Assembly: GCA_020638995.1 (NCBI GenBank)
Contig: JACKHM010000006.1
Location: 186,001-250,000 of the forward strand
Direction: 5' to 3'
Length of the DNA stretch: 64,000 bases
Origin: Planctomycetaceae bacterium
Lineage (GTDB): Bacteria; Planctomycetota; Planctomycetia; Pirellulales; Pirellulaceae
Shown: one piece after another, positions 43,444 through 53,410 of the stretch
Layout: each line of letters starts with the position of its first letter
Numbering within the stretch: position 1 is the first letter of the stretch
The notes under the pieces: model-generated
The model's database searches: none
What the model was told of the DNA's origin: nothing
What the model saw: the letters and a program-made list of their open reading frames with translations, nothing else
Position numbers and translations under genes: made by a program

Positions 43444-46206
43444 TCAATCCACATAGAGAAATTCGTTCGTACGAAACAAAGCACGGGCGAGCCCGGACCA
43501 ACACTCGTGTTCAAGTTCGCTTTCAGGCGTACCGAGCGCCAGGAGCTTGTCACGCAGTTGTCGCAAAAACTCGTCCGCAATTGAGCGTTCGTTGTCAGAC
43601 GGCGGTCGTCCGATCGTTGACTCGAATGCCGCCTTGAGTCGATCTGCGCTATTCTCCTCTTCACGCAGTAGACGTCCGGAAAATGCGGTTGCACAGCGGT
43701 GGATAAACTCGTCGTTTAATAAATACAAAGCCTGCACGGTCGTCACCGAACTATCGCGAATCGCGGTTGAAGCATTTCGGTCGGCACCATCGAACGTCGT
43801 GAAAAACGGCTTCGCGTTTAAACGAGCTGTCATCAGGTAGACACTGCGTCGATTGCTGTCGTAGCTGTCCCGAAATGGGTGATGCTGTGTGAACTGCCAC
43901 TTTTCGACAGGTGGAAAGGGATGCGGTTCGACCATCATCGAAGCGTCGAGTTCACCGCTGATCATCAACAAAGCGTCGCGAAGCGACTCTGCGTCGAGTC
44001 GATGTCGGCTGAATCGCCAATGCAATTCGTTGTTGGGGTCGATCGAAGGAGGATGAAGGATGATGGAGGAGGACAGAGTCGTATCTGACTTCGAGTCGAG
44101 CTGATATGTTCGCGAGTTCATGATCAAGCGATGCATGTACTTGATCGACCAGTTACTCTCCATAAAACGCGTGGCAAGCCAGTCGAGCAACTCTGGGTGA
44201 GTTGGCAGTTGGCCGCGTGATCCGAAATCACTGGGAGTCTTCACCAGGCCGGAACCAAAGTGATATTGCCAGATGCGGTTCGCCATGACGCGAGCCGTAA
44301 GTGGATTGTCACGATCGGTTAGCCATTGCGCGAGTTGTAGTCGGCCGCTCTGCCGCGACTGTTCGTCGCTGAGACGTTGACCGCCGAACAAGTCCGGGAA
44401 TTTGCGTGGAACGAGATCGCCGGGCTGCGTGGGTTCACCACGGATTTGGAGATAGGCGTCGCCGACTTGATCGTCGGCGACGGCATAGGCCAATTCTTCA
44501 CTTGGCTTACCGTCCTTCACCAACGCGACAAAATCACGCGGCACTTTATCGAGTTCGATTCCGGGAAACGCGTACTTCGTGCTCTCAAAGATTCCGTACA
44601 GTCCGTAGTAATCGGTTTGGAGTAGTGGATCGAACTTGTGGTCGTGACAGCGAGTGCATGACAACGTCAGCCCAAGCACGACGCGTCCCAGATTGTCGAT
44701 CGTGTCTTCGATTGTCAGATGTTGTGGATAGTTTTCGATCACGGAACCAAACCGTCGCGAGATCGCAAGGTAGCCCGTTGCGATCGTATGCTCATTTTGC
44801 TCGGCATCGCTGGCGGCTGGCAGCAAGTCACCGGCAATCTGCTCCTGGAGAAACTCGTCATAGGGCTTGTCACTGTTGAACGAGTCGATGATGTAATTGC
44901 GATAGCGATATACTTGCGGGATCGGGTAGTCCGAGTTTTCGCCAGCGGTGTCGGCATAGCGCACAAGATCCATCCAGTGCCGCCCCCAACGCTCGCCGTA
45001 CTGACGCGAGCCCAGCAATCGATCGACGACGCGCTCGAATGCCTGAGGTGATTGGTCGTTCAGAAACGCATCGATATCCGCGGGGGTCGGTGGAAGCCCG
45101 GTCAAGTCGAAGGTCGCACGCCGTATCAGCGTCCGTTTGTCGGCTTGTCCAACTGGGGCCAGCTTTCGTCGTTCCAACGCAGCAAGAATAAAACGATCAA
45201 GATCATTGACTGGCCATGTCGCATCCTGCACGACCGGCGGCACCGGGTTTGCGAGGGGCTTGAAAGACCAGAATTCTCGAGCCTTCTCCACATCGATCGA
45301 CTTAGCCGGAATGCGGGTCGCACTTCGTCGAGGATCGGGCGCACCCATTCTGACCCACTCCTCCAGGCTTGCGATCTCGACATCCGACAGCTTTCCATCT
45401 GGTGGCATTTGGATCTCGTCGTTCTCGTATCGCACGGCGGTGATCAGCAGACTGTGCTCCAAATCACCCGGCACGACGGCTGCTCCAGAGACACCACCGC
45501 GACGGATCGTTGGTGCCGAGTCGACAAGCAGCCGACCGGCGACTTCTTCCGATTGCTCACTGTGGCACTCGTAACAGCGTTCGACGAATAGCGGTCGTAT
45601 TCTTTGTTCAAAGAAAGTGAGGGCCTCCGCCGACAACACTTGCACATTCTCGCCATCGTGCTCGCCTCGCCAGACCTCGATCCCGGAAAAGTTAGCGGCG
45701 CCGCCTCGACTCGTGATCACTATCTTTTTGTCTTCGACTTCCGTAAACCAAGGTCCGAGTCGCTCCCAGCGACCTTCTGAACCACTGTTGTAACGGTGCT
45801 TCACCTCACGACCATTGACTGCTATGTCATAGGTTTCCGGGTTATTGTCTTCCCAGACGTATAGAAACACGCTGTACCGACCGTTGGGCACATCCGCGAG
45901 TTCGATACGATTTCCGCCCCAGCGGCTGGATCGAATCATCAATGCACGTTCCGCATCCGTGGAGGGTAGCAAGTTGACTTGTTGCGCCTCAAAGGCCTTG
46001 TCTTTGCAAAGGTAGTGCTTCGCATCCTTGCCCTCCCAACGCTGACCGTCAATCGTCACCGGCGGACCGTTTAAATTCAGCCCACGATAAAACGTAGCAG
46101 TGCTGTTGTCGGCTCGGAGCGTCGAAACAGAAGCGACGTACAGCAAAATTAATAACCCCGACCGTTGGCTACCGGCGGCGAGGCGTAAGCAGAAACTGCT
46201 TGCCAT
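43444..46206 (-). CDS. PSD1-type planctomycete cytochrome c protein with N-terminal malectin-like domain
   Basis: 920 residues from the ATG at 46206. A signal segment (MASSFCLRLAAGSQRSGLLI) precedes a carbohydrate-binding-like domain of about 140 residues (FYRGLNLNGPPVTIDGQRWE, YSVFLYVWEDNNPETYDIAV, SGIEVWRGEH). Then PSCyt1 (RPLFVERCYECHSE), PSCyt2/DUF1549 (CTRCHDHKFDPLLQTDYYGL) and PSD1/DUF1553 (LTARVMANRIWQYHFGSGLV). Two CxxCH haem motifs. The start lies inside the last 38 bases of the GntR gene, so both are on one transcript. Extracytoplasmic redox protein of unknown reaction. Confidence 0.9.
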   Translation of the reverse strand: MASSFCLRLAAGSQRSGLLILLYVASVSTLRADNSTATFYRGLNLNGPPVTIDGQRWEGKDAKHYLCKDKAFEAQQVNLLPSTDAERALMIRSSRWGGNRIELADVPNGRYSVFLYVWEDNNPETYDIAVNGREVKHRYNSGSEGRWERLGPWFTEVEDKKIVITSRGGAANFSGIEVWRGEHDGENVQVLSAEALTFFEQRIRPLFVERCYECHSEQSEEVAGRLLVDSAPTIRRGGVSGAAVVPGDLEHSLLITAVRYENDEIQMPPDGKLSDVEIASLEEWVRMGAPDPRRSATRIPAKSIDVEKAREFWSFKPLANPVPPVVQDATWPVNDLDRFILAALERRKLAPVGQADKRTLIRRATFDLTGLPPTPADIDAFLNDQSPQAFERVVDRLLGSRQYGERWGRHWMDLVRYADTAGENSDYPIPQVYRYRNYIIDSFNSDKPYDEFLQEQIAGDLLPAASDAEQNEHTIATGYLAISRRFGSVIENYPQHLTIEDTIDNLGRVVLGLTLSCTRCHDHKFDPLLQTDYYGLYGIFESTKYAFPGIELDKVPRDFVALVKDGKPSEELAYAVADDQVGDAYLQIRGEPTQPGDLVPRKFPDLFGGQRLSDEQSRQSGRLQLAQWLTDRDNPLTARVMANRIWQYHFGSGLVKTPSDFGSRGQLPTHPELLDWLATRFMESNWSIKYMHRLIMNSRTYQLDSKSDTTLSSSIILHPPSIDPNNELHWRFSRHRLDAESLRDALLMISGELDASMMVEPHPFPPVEKWQFTQHHPFRDSYDSNRRSVYLMTARLNAKPFFTTFDGADRNASTAIRDSSVTTVQALYLLNDEFIHRCATAFSGRLLREEENSADRLKAAFESTIGRPPSDNERSIADEFLRQLRDKLLALGTPESELEHECWSGLARALFRTNEFLYVD

Positions 46207-46867
46207 ATTCCAAATGCTCCTTAAGGCACCCCGCTGCGCGATCCGCATCACCGGCCAAAATCGCCTCGGCGATCGCGGCATGCTCCTCAACGCTTGCCGC
46301 ATTGCGATCGCGATCCTGTTCGAGCACACGAGCAATGACGCGATGCATGCGTTCGCGCAACTGTAACATGACTCGCATGAACTCCCGGTTGCCGTGGAAC
46401 TCACAGATCATCATGTGAAATTCCGTATCAAGTTGGACCGCTTGAGAGTAATCGTGAGTCGCAACCATGCTGCGCTGCTGGGCGAGGTTGTTTGTCAGAC
46501 GCGTTCCCTCGTCGTCGGTCAGCTTTCCAGCGACCATTCGAAGTACATGCGATTCCAACGCCAACCGAATCTCGAATTGGTCTGCTATCTCGTGAATCGA
46601 CAACTCGCGAACGACAATCCCTTGTTGCGGGGACACGGCGATAAACCCCTCCGACTCGAGCCGCTGTAATGCGGCTTTTACGGGGGTTTTGCTCATCGTC
46701 AAACGCTCGGCCAATTGACGTTCGGAGAGGAAGTCTCCTGGCGAGAAGGTCGTATTCAGGATCAAGCGTTTTAGCTCAGCATAAGCGCGGTCCTTGAGCA
46801 GTGACTTGGTCGTCGCGGCTTCACGACGTTTTCCAATCGCTTCAGTCTCTTTTGCCGTAACGGACAT
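46169..46867 (-). CDS. GntR/FCD-family transcriptional regulator
   Basis: 232 residues from the ATG at 46867; ATG 46897 is possible but abuts the palindrome. Winged helix at about 22-85 (KDRAYAELKRLILNTTFSPG, LSERQLAERLTMSKTPVKAA, LQRLESEGFIAVSPQQGIVV). C-terminal FCD helical domain: EIADQFEIRLALESHVLRMV, FHMMICEFHGNREFMRVMLQ and EEHAAIAEAILAGDADRAAG, which normally binds a small carboxylate via a metal. Its 3' end overlaps the PSD1 cytochrome gene. The palindrome upstream suggests autoregulation. Confidence 0.93.
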   Translation of the reverse strand: MSVTAKETEAIGKRREAATTKSLLKDRAYAELKRLILNTTFSPGDFLSERQLAERLTMSKTPVKAALQRLESEGFIAVSPQQGIVVRELSIHEIADQFEIRLALESHVLRMVAGKLTDDEGTRLTNNLAQQRSMVATHDYSQAVQLDTEFHMMICEFHGNREFMRVMLQLRERMHRVIARVLEQDRDRNAASVEEHAAIAEAILAGDADRAAGCLKEHLEYGKQFLLTPRRR

Positions 46868-46895
46868 TTCTGACTCTCTCGACAAACCGATATCC

Positions 46896-46910
46896 ATCTG
46901 AGATCTCAGT
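46896..46910. promoter_or_regulatory. palindromic putative operator (copy 2)
   Basis: CTGAGATCTCAG at 46898-46909, a perfect palindrome, 31 bases upstream of the GntR start at 46867 and touching an alternative ATG. Read on the minus strand it continues AT, giving the 14-base string CTGAGATCTCAGAT also present at 19863. Binding by the adjacent regulator is inferred. Confidence 0.55.
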
Positions 46911-47033
46911 GTGGTGTACCGACCACGAGTTGTCAATCGAGCGTTCGGTGCAAGCTCCCGAGATCCTACCGCTTCGTCGCGACCTTTCCCGGAAGTTCCT
47001 GCGGGCGAGGGTAACCTTCACAGAACTGCACGA

Positions 47034-50000
47034 TCAGCTTGGCGATACTTCCTGGGAAAGGGCGTCGGTCGACGGGGCACCCGAATGTAGTTTTGCCGCG
47101 TGTTGTGCGATGCGACCGAGGTCGTCAAAGAAGGTATACAAGACGGGAATGGCCAACAACGTGAGTAGCAACGAAAGCATCTGACCGCCGACTGCAAGTA
47201 CGGCAATCGAGCGGCGTTCTTCCGCGCCCGGTCCTGTCGCGACTAACAGCGGCAGAAGGCCCGCGACAAAAGAGAGCGTCGTCATCAGGATCGGACGCAG
47301 ACGATCGCGGTTCGCACGCAAGATTGCCTGATGACGACTCAAGTCCTGTTCCCGCAGAACATTCGTATGATCCACCTGCAGGATCGCCGCTTTCTTTACG
47401 ACACCAAACAGCACGAGCACTCCGAGCGCCGAGTACAGATTTAGCGTTTCGCCTCCCCAGTACAAACATAGCAATCCGAATGGAACCGCCAGGGGAAGCG
47501 ACAATAGAATTGTCAACGGATGGACCAAGTGCTCGTATTGCGCGGCAAGCACGATGTACATGAAAACGAATGATAGAATGAAGGTCCAGCCGAAGTCTTC
47601 GAGCGTCCGTTCCAGCTCACGTCCCCCGCCAAGCACCTGGGTACCGAACCCTGGCGGAATTCCTATCTCCTTCGCGGCTTGCTGCATCGCGGCGATGCGA
47701 TCTCCCAGTGCATAGCCCCCGTCGATATTGGCCCGAACCGCGACCATTCGCTGACGGTTGAGACGATCAATCCGCGAGGCCGCCAAGCTGTACTCGAAGT
47801 TCACGACATTATCAATGCGAGTCAGTACAGGTGCATAGCTTCGCGCCATGCCGTCATTGGAATCTACATCGTCCCGACGGTTGGTGCGCACCTGAAGTTG
47901 AGAAATAGATTCGATATCGCCACGGTCGATGCCCACCAGTCGCAGTTCGACATCGTACGCGTCGTCGATGGTCCGGTCGCGATACCGGGAAACCCGATCG
48001 TCACCACCAACGGCAACTCGCAAAGTATCCGCGATCTCGCGAACATCGACCCCCAGAGCCGCAGCCTTTTGGCGATCGATACTGGCCAACAATTCCGGAT
48101 TGTCAATCCGCAGCGTCGAATAGACATCGACGATGCCGGGCAGTTCAATAGCCCGCAGACGCAGCTTGTCGCTAAACTCCAACAGCTGATCGATATTGGG
48201 CCCAGTGATAGCGAAGTCGATGTCCACCGGTGCGCCCTGGCGTAGCGAGGTCAGATTGCGGACGGAAATCTGCAAGTCGGGTATTGTCCCTAACTTCCGT
48301 CGAATCTCTGCCATTTTCTCCCGTTGTGTGAAGTTACCCCGAAACGCGGCCTTTGGCTCGCCGTGAAACAAAGCTGTCAAGAATCGCGTGAACGAAAACG
48401 TGCGCTCGTTGGTATCTTGCAGACGTACAAACAATTCCGCACGATTCACGTCCCCGAAACTGCGAGTGCCAATGGTGGTCAGCACTGTCTCTACGCCGCT
48501 GGTATTTTGCAGTTCTGCCTCGACGGCATCAAGCGTCTCACGCATTGCCCGCAGGCTGGCGCCTTGGCGAGCTTCGAGACGGATTTCGAACTCCGATTCG
48601 TCAACATTCAATGGGATGTAATCGCGTTTGACCAGCGAGGCCAATGGAATGTTGGATGCAATCACGCCGATGACCAGCAACAGCACCAGCCAACGGAAAC
48701 GTAATGACTTGCCCAACATCCAAAGATAGGCATTTTCAATCCGCTGGTAGAAACCGCGGCGAGATGCTGGCCCACCGGGGTTCGCCAAACCGGGCCGAAG
48801 CAGCTTGCTGCACATCATCGGCGTCAGCGAAAAGCTGACCAACATCGACACGAGAATCGCGACCGTCGCCGCAACGCCAAACTGAAACAACATACGACCG
48901 GTAACGCTCGACAGAAACGAGACGGGAAGGAAGACGATCACTAAGGATAGGGTCGTAGCGAGCACCGCGGGCCCAATCTCGCGAGTCCCAGAGATCGCTG
49001 CCTCGACAGGTTCCATTCCCTTTTCTTCGATGCAGTGAAAGACGTTCTCCAAAACGACGATCGCATCGTCGATTACCACACCAACCATCAACACCAAGGC
49101 CAGCATTGTTACGTTGTTTAAGGTGAACCCAAACAGTCGCATGAAGGCGAAGGTGGCGATGATCGAAGTGGGGATGGCGACCGCTGCGATCAAGGTCGAA
49201 CGCCACGAGCGCATAAACAACAAAACCGTAATGCAAGCCAGAATACTGCCAGAGATAAGATGCCGTTCAATCTCATGCAACGCAGCCACGATGTAACGCG
49301 ACTGGTCCTGGATGACTGCGACTTCAACCTCTGGAGGCAGCAGTTCGCGGCAGCGTGGGAGCATGCGTTTGATGCCTTCGATCGTCGACACGGTATTTTC
49401 GCCCGACTGCCGCTGTACTTGGAGCACGACCGCTGGTTTGCCGTCTAATCTCGCCAATGTTCGGACTTCCTTGGTCCCGTCCTGTACTTCCCCCAGATCG
49501 CTGATTCGCACCGGTATGCCATTGATCGTGGTAACGACCAAGTCGGGGAAACTGCGAGAGTGTTCAACGCGGCCTAACGTCCTGAGTCCGCGTTCACGAT
49601 GCCCCTCGTCCATGCGACCGCCGGGAATTTCGGCATTTTGACGCACGATCGCTTCACGGACCTCTAAGATCGACAATTGATGAGCGGCCAATCGGCGCGC
49701 ATCGATGTTGACCTGTACCGCCCGGTCTGCAGCACCGACGATTGTCACTTGTCCTACCCCACGCGACGATTCAATAACATTCTTGACGAAACGATCCGCG
49801 AGCACGAATAAATCGCGCGGGGCTCTTGGGCCAGAGACCGCCAGTGTCATAATCGGCGATGAATCCAGATCCTGCTTTTGGACGATGGGTGTTTCAATAT
49901 TAGGAGGCAGTCGATTCAACACGCTGGCCACCGCATCGCGAACATCCTGCGTAGCCGCATCGATATCGCGGTCGAGTTGAAACGTGACGATGACGAACGA

Positions 50001-50267
50001 GCGACCGTCCGCCGAGATGGACCGCAACTCTTCGATTCCCGCAACAGTTGCGACTGCGTCTTCGATAACCGAACTTACTTCGGATTCAACCTCTTCAGCT
50101 GCTGCGCCGATATAGGATGTGCGAATGTAGATCTGCGGCAGGTCCATGTTGGGAAAGCGATCAACACCCAATTGTGGAAATGCCGTCACACCGGCCACAA
50201 CAAAAGCGGCGATGAACATCAGAGCGAACACCGGTCGCCTGACGCAGATCTCGGCGAGCCAGTACAT
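47034..50267 (-). CDS. RND efflux permease, HAE1/AcrB-like
   Basis: 1077 residues. MYWLAEICVRRPVFALMFIA start; porter motif FPQLGVDRFPNMDLPQIYIR; proton relay with adjacent Asp residues in MVGVVIDDAIVVLENVFHCI; second-half motif VALRANID-like segment VRANIDGGYALGDRIAAMQQ; and AVGGQMLSLLLTLLAIPVLY near the end. Length and layout fit hydrophobe/amphiphile exporters rather than the metal pump at 5356. The adaptor gene lies 27 bases upstream, so they form an adaptor-pump operon. No outer-membrane factor is adjacent. Confidence 0.92.
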   Translation of the reverse strand: MYWLAEICVRRPVFALMFIAAFVVAGVTAFPQLGVDRFPNMDLPQIYIRTSYIGAAAEEVESEVSSVIEDAVATVAGIEELRSISADGRSFVIVTFQLDRDIDAATQDVRDAVASVLNRLPPNIETPIVQKQDLDSSPIMTLAVSGPRAPRDLFVLADRFVKNVIESSRGVGQVTIVGAADRAVQVNIDARRLAAHQLSILEVREAIVRQNAEIPGGRMDEGHRERGLRTLGRVEHSRSFPDLVVTTINGIPVRISDLGEVQDGTKEVRTLARLDGKPAVVLQVQRQSGENTVSTIEGIKRMLPRCRELLPPEVEVAVIQDQSRYIVAALHEIERHLISGSILACITVLLFMRSWRSTLIAAVAIPTSIIATFAFMRLFGFTLNNVTMLALVLMVGVVIDDAIVVLENVFHCIEEKGMEPVEAAISGTREIGPAVLATTLSLVIVFLPVSFLSSVTGRMLFQFGVAATVAILVSMLVSFSLTPMMCSKLLRPGLANPGGPASRRGFYQRIENAYLWMLGKSLRFRWLVLLLVIGVIASNIPLASLVKRDYIPLNVDESEFEIRLEARQGASLRAMRETLDAVEAELQNTSGVETVLTTIGTRSFGDVNRAELFVRLQDTNERTFSFTRFLTALFHGEPKAAFRGNFTQREKMAEIRRKLGTIPDLQISVRNLTSLRQGAPVDIDFAITGPNIDQLLEFSDKLRLRAIELPGIVDVYSTLRIDNPELLASIDRQKAAALGVDVREIADTLRVAVGGDDRVSRYRDRTIDDAYDVELRLVGIDRGDIESISQLQVRTNRRDDVDSNDGMARSYAPVLTRIDNVVNFEYSLAASRIDRLNRQRMVAVRANIDGGYALGDRIAAMQQAAKEIGIPPGFGTQVLGGGRELERTLEDFGWTFILSFVFMYIVLAAQYEHLVHPLTILLSLPLAVPFGLLCLYWGGETLNLYSALGVLVLFGVVKKAAILQVDHTNVLREQDLSRHQAILRANRDRLRPILMTTLSFVAGLLPLLVATGPGAEERRSIAVLAVGGQMLSLLLTLLAIPVLYTFFDDLGRIAQHAAKLHSGAPSTDALSQEVSPS

Positions 50268-50293
50268 GGGTTTAGTTCCTTCGCTTCGGCATT

Positions 50294-51655
50294 CTATCCG
50301 GCCGTTCGACCCGAAAGTGTGGGTTCCGGTTTGGTTTCAGACACGGGTTCCCCTGAACCATCAGGTTGTTCATGGAGGTTTCTTACGGGGATATCGAATT
50401 TGTCGGGGACGTCGAGTTCGTTCGAGCTGCGAATTGGTTCGATCCGCGCGACGCCGCCTTGGGTGCCATCGGCCAGGATGATATCACCAGCGCTCAGTCC
50501 GTTCAGGATCTCAACCCCATCAAGTCGTCGTGGTCCCGTTAGCACTTCTTGTTCACTAGCCAGACCATCAATCACCTTCCAGACTTTCTCTGCGCCGGCG
50601 AACTCGACGACCGCTGCCGCAGGTACGACCAGCGCGACGGCGTTTGGATTCACCACCAATTCAGCCTCGGCGAAGAGTCCCGTACGCAGCTGGCCATCAC
50701 TGTTTGGCAACTCGGCTTCAAACATTAATGATCGGCTCGCCTGATCTAACGTAGGACTAACGCGAGTCACATGAACAACACAAGATTCATTGACGCCTTC
50801 AATCTGTAGACGAACTTCCTGTCCAACCGCCAACTCTTGGGCGTGATGTTCTGAGACAGTGCCGCGGAAACGTAGTGGATCAGTCCCGACGAGCGTAGTG
50901 ATCGGGGCCCCTACCGGAACGTAATCTCCCGGTGCCACATGCCGTTGCTGCACAACTCCAGTGAATGGCGCGACGACTTTCGCGTAACGCAAGCGTTCGA
51001 TGGCCTGTGCCAATTCCACTTCGCGAACGCCGATTAACGCGATCTTTTCTCTCGCCGCGTTCATTGCACCGGCATATCTGGCCTCCGCCACATGCTCGTT
51101 GGCAACGATCTGATCGAATTCAGCCGGCGATATTACCCCCTCGGACTGTAACTCCTGGGCGCGAATAAGACTCGCTTTGGCTTCATCCCACAGGGCTTGC
51201 TCTTGACGAACCGGCGGCGAGTTCTCGGGCTGAACCGATGCGACGGACTGCTCGGGCATCAACCCGATTGCGGAACGCGCCTGTGCCAGCTGCGAGGCTG
51301 CCTGATCGACTTGCAGCTGAAACTCAGCTGTGTCTAGCTCGACAAGTACTTCGCCACTGCTCACCACATCGCCAAGCTCGACGAAAACCTTAGCGACGCT
51401 GCCCGCGACCTTGTTACCTACCGAAGCAACTTCGTCAGCAACCAAGATCCCCTGGCTTCGTAAAATCAACGGCCAGCTTTGCGGTTGGACCGTGAATACC
51501 GCCGCTTGGCGCGTTGGCGGAAGTTTCGTGGGCGGCGGTCCATTGGTTTGGGAAGACTCGTGACACCCAATCGCGATCAACGTGACGCCAACGACGAAAG
51601 TCAGTGTGTCCACACGAACGGAGAGCAGCAACAACGACCGGAGCAGAGCGGACAT
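50294..51655 (-). CDS. RND efflux adaptor lipoprotein
   Basis: 453 residues from the ATG at 51655. Lipoprotein signal ending VTLIAIGC (Cys about residue 31). Adaptor features: SVGNKVAGSVAKVFVELGDV, VSSGEVLVELDTAEFQLQVD (lipoyl half), a coiled hairpin of about 70 residues, then VVAPFTGVVQQRHVAPGDYV, VSEHHAQELAVGQEVRLQIE and LRTGLFAEAELVVNPNAVAL. It should link the pump encoded 26 bases downstream to an outer-membrane channel. Substrate is unknown. Confidence 0.92.
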   Translation of the reverse strand: MSALLRSLLLLSVRVDTLTFVVGVTLIAIGCHESSQTNGPPPTKLPPTRQAAVFTVQPQSWPLILRSQGILVADEVASVGNKVAGSVAKVFVELGDVVSSGEVLVELDTAEFQLQVDQAASQLAQARSAIGLMPEQSVASVQPENSPPVRQEQALWDEAKASLIRAQELQSEGVISPAEFDQIVANEHVAEARYAGAMNAAREKIALIGVREVELAQAIERLRYAKVVAPFTGVVQQRHVAPGDYVPVGAPITTLVGTDPLRFRGTVSEHHAQELAVGQEVRLQIEGVNESCVVHVTRVSPTLDQASRSLMFEAELPNSDGQLRTGLFAEAELVVNPNAVALVVPAAAVVEFAGAEKVWKVIDGLASEQEVLTGPRRLDGVEILNGLSAGDIILADGTQGGVARIEPIRSSNELDVPDKFDIPVRNLHEQPDGSGEPVSETKPEPTLSGRTAG

Positions 51656-51865
51656 GCAGGGAGAGTCTCGATACGGCGGTGGCGGGCGAAAAGGCGTGAC
51701 GCTCTGGTGGATTCGGTGGGCGGGCGACCGAATCTCCTGCCTCCAATCTAACCTGCTGACGATAGCGAATTCAACCACCTAATTCCACCAAGCCTCGTCC
51801 GGCTGAGTGGCAATGGCATACACTCTCGGCCAGCAGTTCGAGGTGCGTTCCTATTTGACTGCGCA

Positions 51866-53065
51866 TTACGCAAATTGCTCGTCGAGCTTGTCGACGATGA
51901 TGTTGCCGATGTTTAACGAAGAAGTAGCAGCTGGCGAGGGGGCGTTGTTGACATTGATGACATTCTCCGATGCTTGAATTACAAAGTCGTCCACCATGTC
52001 GCCTGCCGGCGATATCGCTTGCGCTCGAACGCCGGCTCGGGCCGGCTTCAAATCCTCGCTGCGAATCTCCGGCATCAGCCGCTGCAAGGCTTTGACAAAC
52101 GCGGCCTTGCTGAATGAACGCCACATCTCACCGGCACCGACTCGCCAGTATTTGGCTGCGAGACGCAAGAAGCCAGAGTAGGCAAGCGTCTCGACCAAAT
52201 CACCTACATTGATGTCCGTCTTGCGATATCCTTCGCGCGCAAACGCCAGCACGGCGTTCGGACCACACTCGACGCCGCCATCGATCATGCGGGTAAAATG
52301 AACGCCCAAAAATGGAAAGCTGGGGTCGGGCACCGGGTAGATCAAATTACGACAAAGATGCTGCGAATCGGGCTTGAGCTCATAGAACTCACCGCGAAAA
52401 GGAAGTATTTTCGCGTCGGATTGATGACCGGTCAGTTTCGACATGCGATCGGATTGCAGCCCGCAACAGTTAACCGCAAAGTGAGCATTGATGTCACCCT
52501 GTGCCGTCTGCAGCACGAGAGAACCGCCACTACGTTGGAGGCCCAATACGCGAGCGTTGCAAATTACGTCGCTGCCTCGTTCGTGAATGATCTCCGCCAG
52601 CCGCTCGCCCACCCGACGATAGTTAACGATGCCAGCTTCTGGTACATGGATCGCTCGTACACCTGCCGCGTGCGGTTCCAATTCTCGTAATCGATCGCGA
52701 TCGATCATTTCACATGCAACTTCGTTAGCCTGACCGCGTTCGAAGATTCGCTCCAAGCGCGGTATCTCGCTATCGTCAACCGCGACGATGACTTTGCCGC
52801 AAACATCGTAGGGAATTCCTTCGGCTTCGCAAAATGCTTCCATCGCTCGCTTGCCGACACGGCAATTTTGTGCCTTCAGCGAACCAGGCTTGTAATAGAT
52901 TCCTGAGTGAAGCACACCTGAGTTGTGTCCCGTCTGATGCGAGGCGACTGCGGACTCCTTTTCGAGAACTGCAACTCGCTTTTCGGGGTGGCGCTGCAAA
53001 AGCTGGTAGGCTGTTGCCAAGCCAACGATCCCCCCGCCGATAATGGCGACGTCCACTTCCTTCAT
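51866..53065 (-). CDS. lhgO: L-2-hydroxyglutarate oxidase
   Basis: 399 residues from the ATG at 53065. FAD-binding N-terminus VDVAIIGGGIVGLATAYQLL with the GxGxxG pattern, then VLEKESAVASHQTGHNSGVL and HSGIYYKPGSLKAQNC, a hallmark of the LhgO/L2HGDH group. Further FLGVHFTRMIDGGVECGPNA and ARAGVRAQAISPAGDMVDDF. The enzyme oxidises L-2-hydroxyglutarate to 2-oxoglutarate at the membrane. Ends 25 bases before... the thiamine-binding-like gene is immediately upstream (53090), so they may be co-transcribed. Confidence in the family is high. Confidence 0.93.
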   Translation of the reverse strand: MKEVDVAIIGGGIVGLATAYQLLQRHPEKRVAVLEKESAVASHQTGHNSGVLHSGIYYKPGSLKAQNCRVGKRAMEAFCEAEGIPYDVCGKVIVAVDDSEIPRLERIFERGQANEVACEMIDRDRLRELEPHAAGVRAIHVPEAGIVNYRRVGERLAEIIHERGSDVICNARVLGLQRSGGSLVLQTAQGDINAHFAVNCCGLQSDRMSKLTGHQSDAKILPFRGEFYELKPDSQHLCRNLIYPVPDPSFPFLGVHFTRMIDGGVECGPNAVLAFAREGYRKTDINVGDLVETLAYSGFLRLAAKYWRVGAGEMWRSFSKAAFVKALQRLMPEIRSEDLKPARAGVRAQAISPAGDMVDDFVIQASENVINVNNAPSPAATSSLNIGNIIVDKLDEQFA

Positions 53066-53089
53066 CGGAAAATCTCGCTTCAAACAGGG

Positions 53090-53410
53090 TTAGAGCGTCT
53101 TGAGTTGCGTATCGAGTTTTTCGACGACGCTTTCAACTTTGGTCGCTAAGCGGCCGGAATGTCCTCGTCGGTAGTCCATCTTGGCCGTACAAGTAATCCG
53201 ATCGCAGTCGGCCGCCATCGCCTTCATGCAGTCCCGGAGTACTTCGAGTACTTGATCGAGTTCACCTTCGACGATTGTTCCCATCGCGTGAAGGCGGTAG
53301 TCCAGACCGCTGGCATCGATGATTTTTAGGCTGCGGGCGACATATTCGCTCACGCTCGTCCCTTTTTCCAAGGGTGCAATGCTGAATTCAAGTAATACCA
53401 CAGCAGACAC
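53090..53410 (-). CDS. thiamine-binding-like protein (MTH1187/YkoF, DUF77 family)
   Basis: 106 residues from a GTG at 53410. The sequence VVLLEFSIAPLEKGTSVSEY and LDYRLHAMGTIVEGELDQVL, with VLRDCMKAMAADCDRITCTA, is typical of the small ferredoxin-like DUF77 proteins, some of which bind thiamine. The frame is open upstream to 53491, but that extension lacks homology-like composition and passes beyond the family's normal start. It precedes the hydroxyglutarate oxidase gene by 24 bases. Confidence 0.85.
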   Translation of the reverse strand: MSAVVLLEFSIAPLEKGTSVSEYVARSLKIIDASGLDYRLHAMGTIVEGELDQVLEVLRDCMKAMAADCDRITCTAKMDYRRGHSGRLATKVESVVEKLDTQLKTL

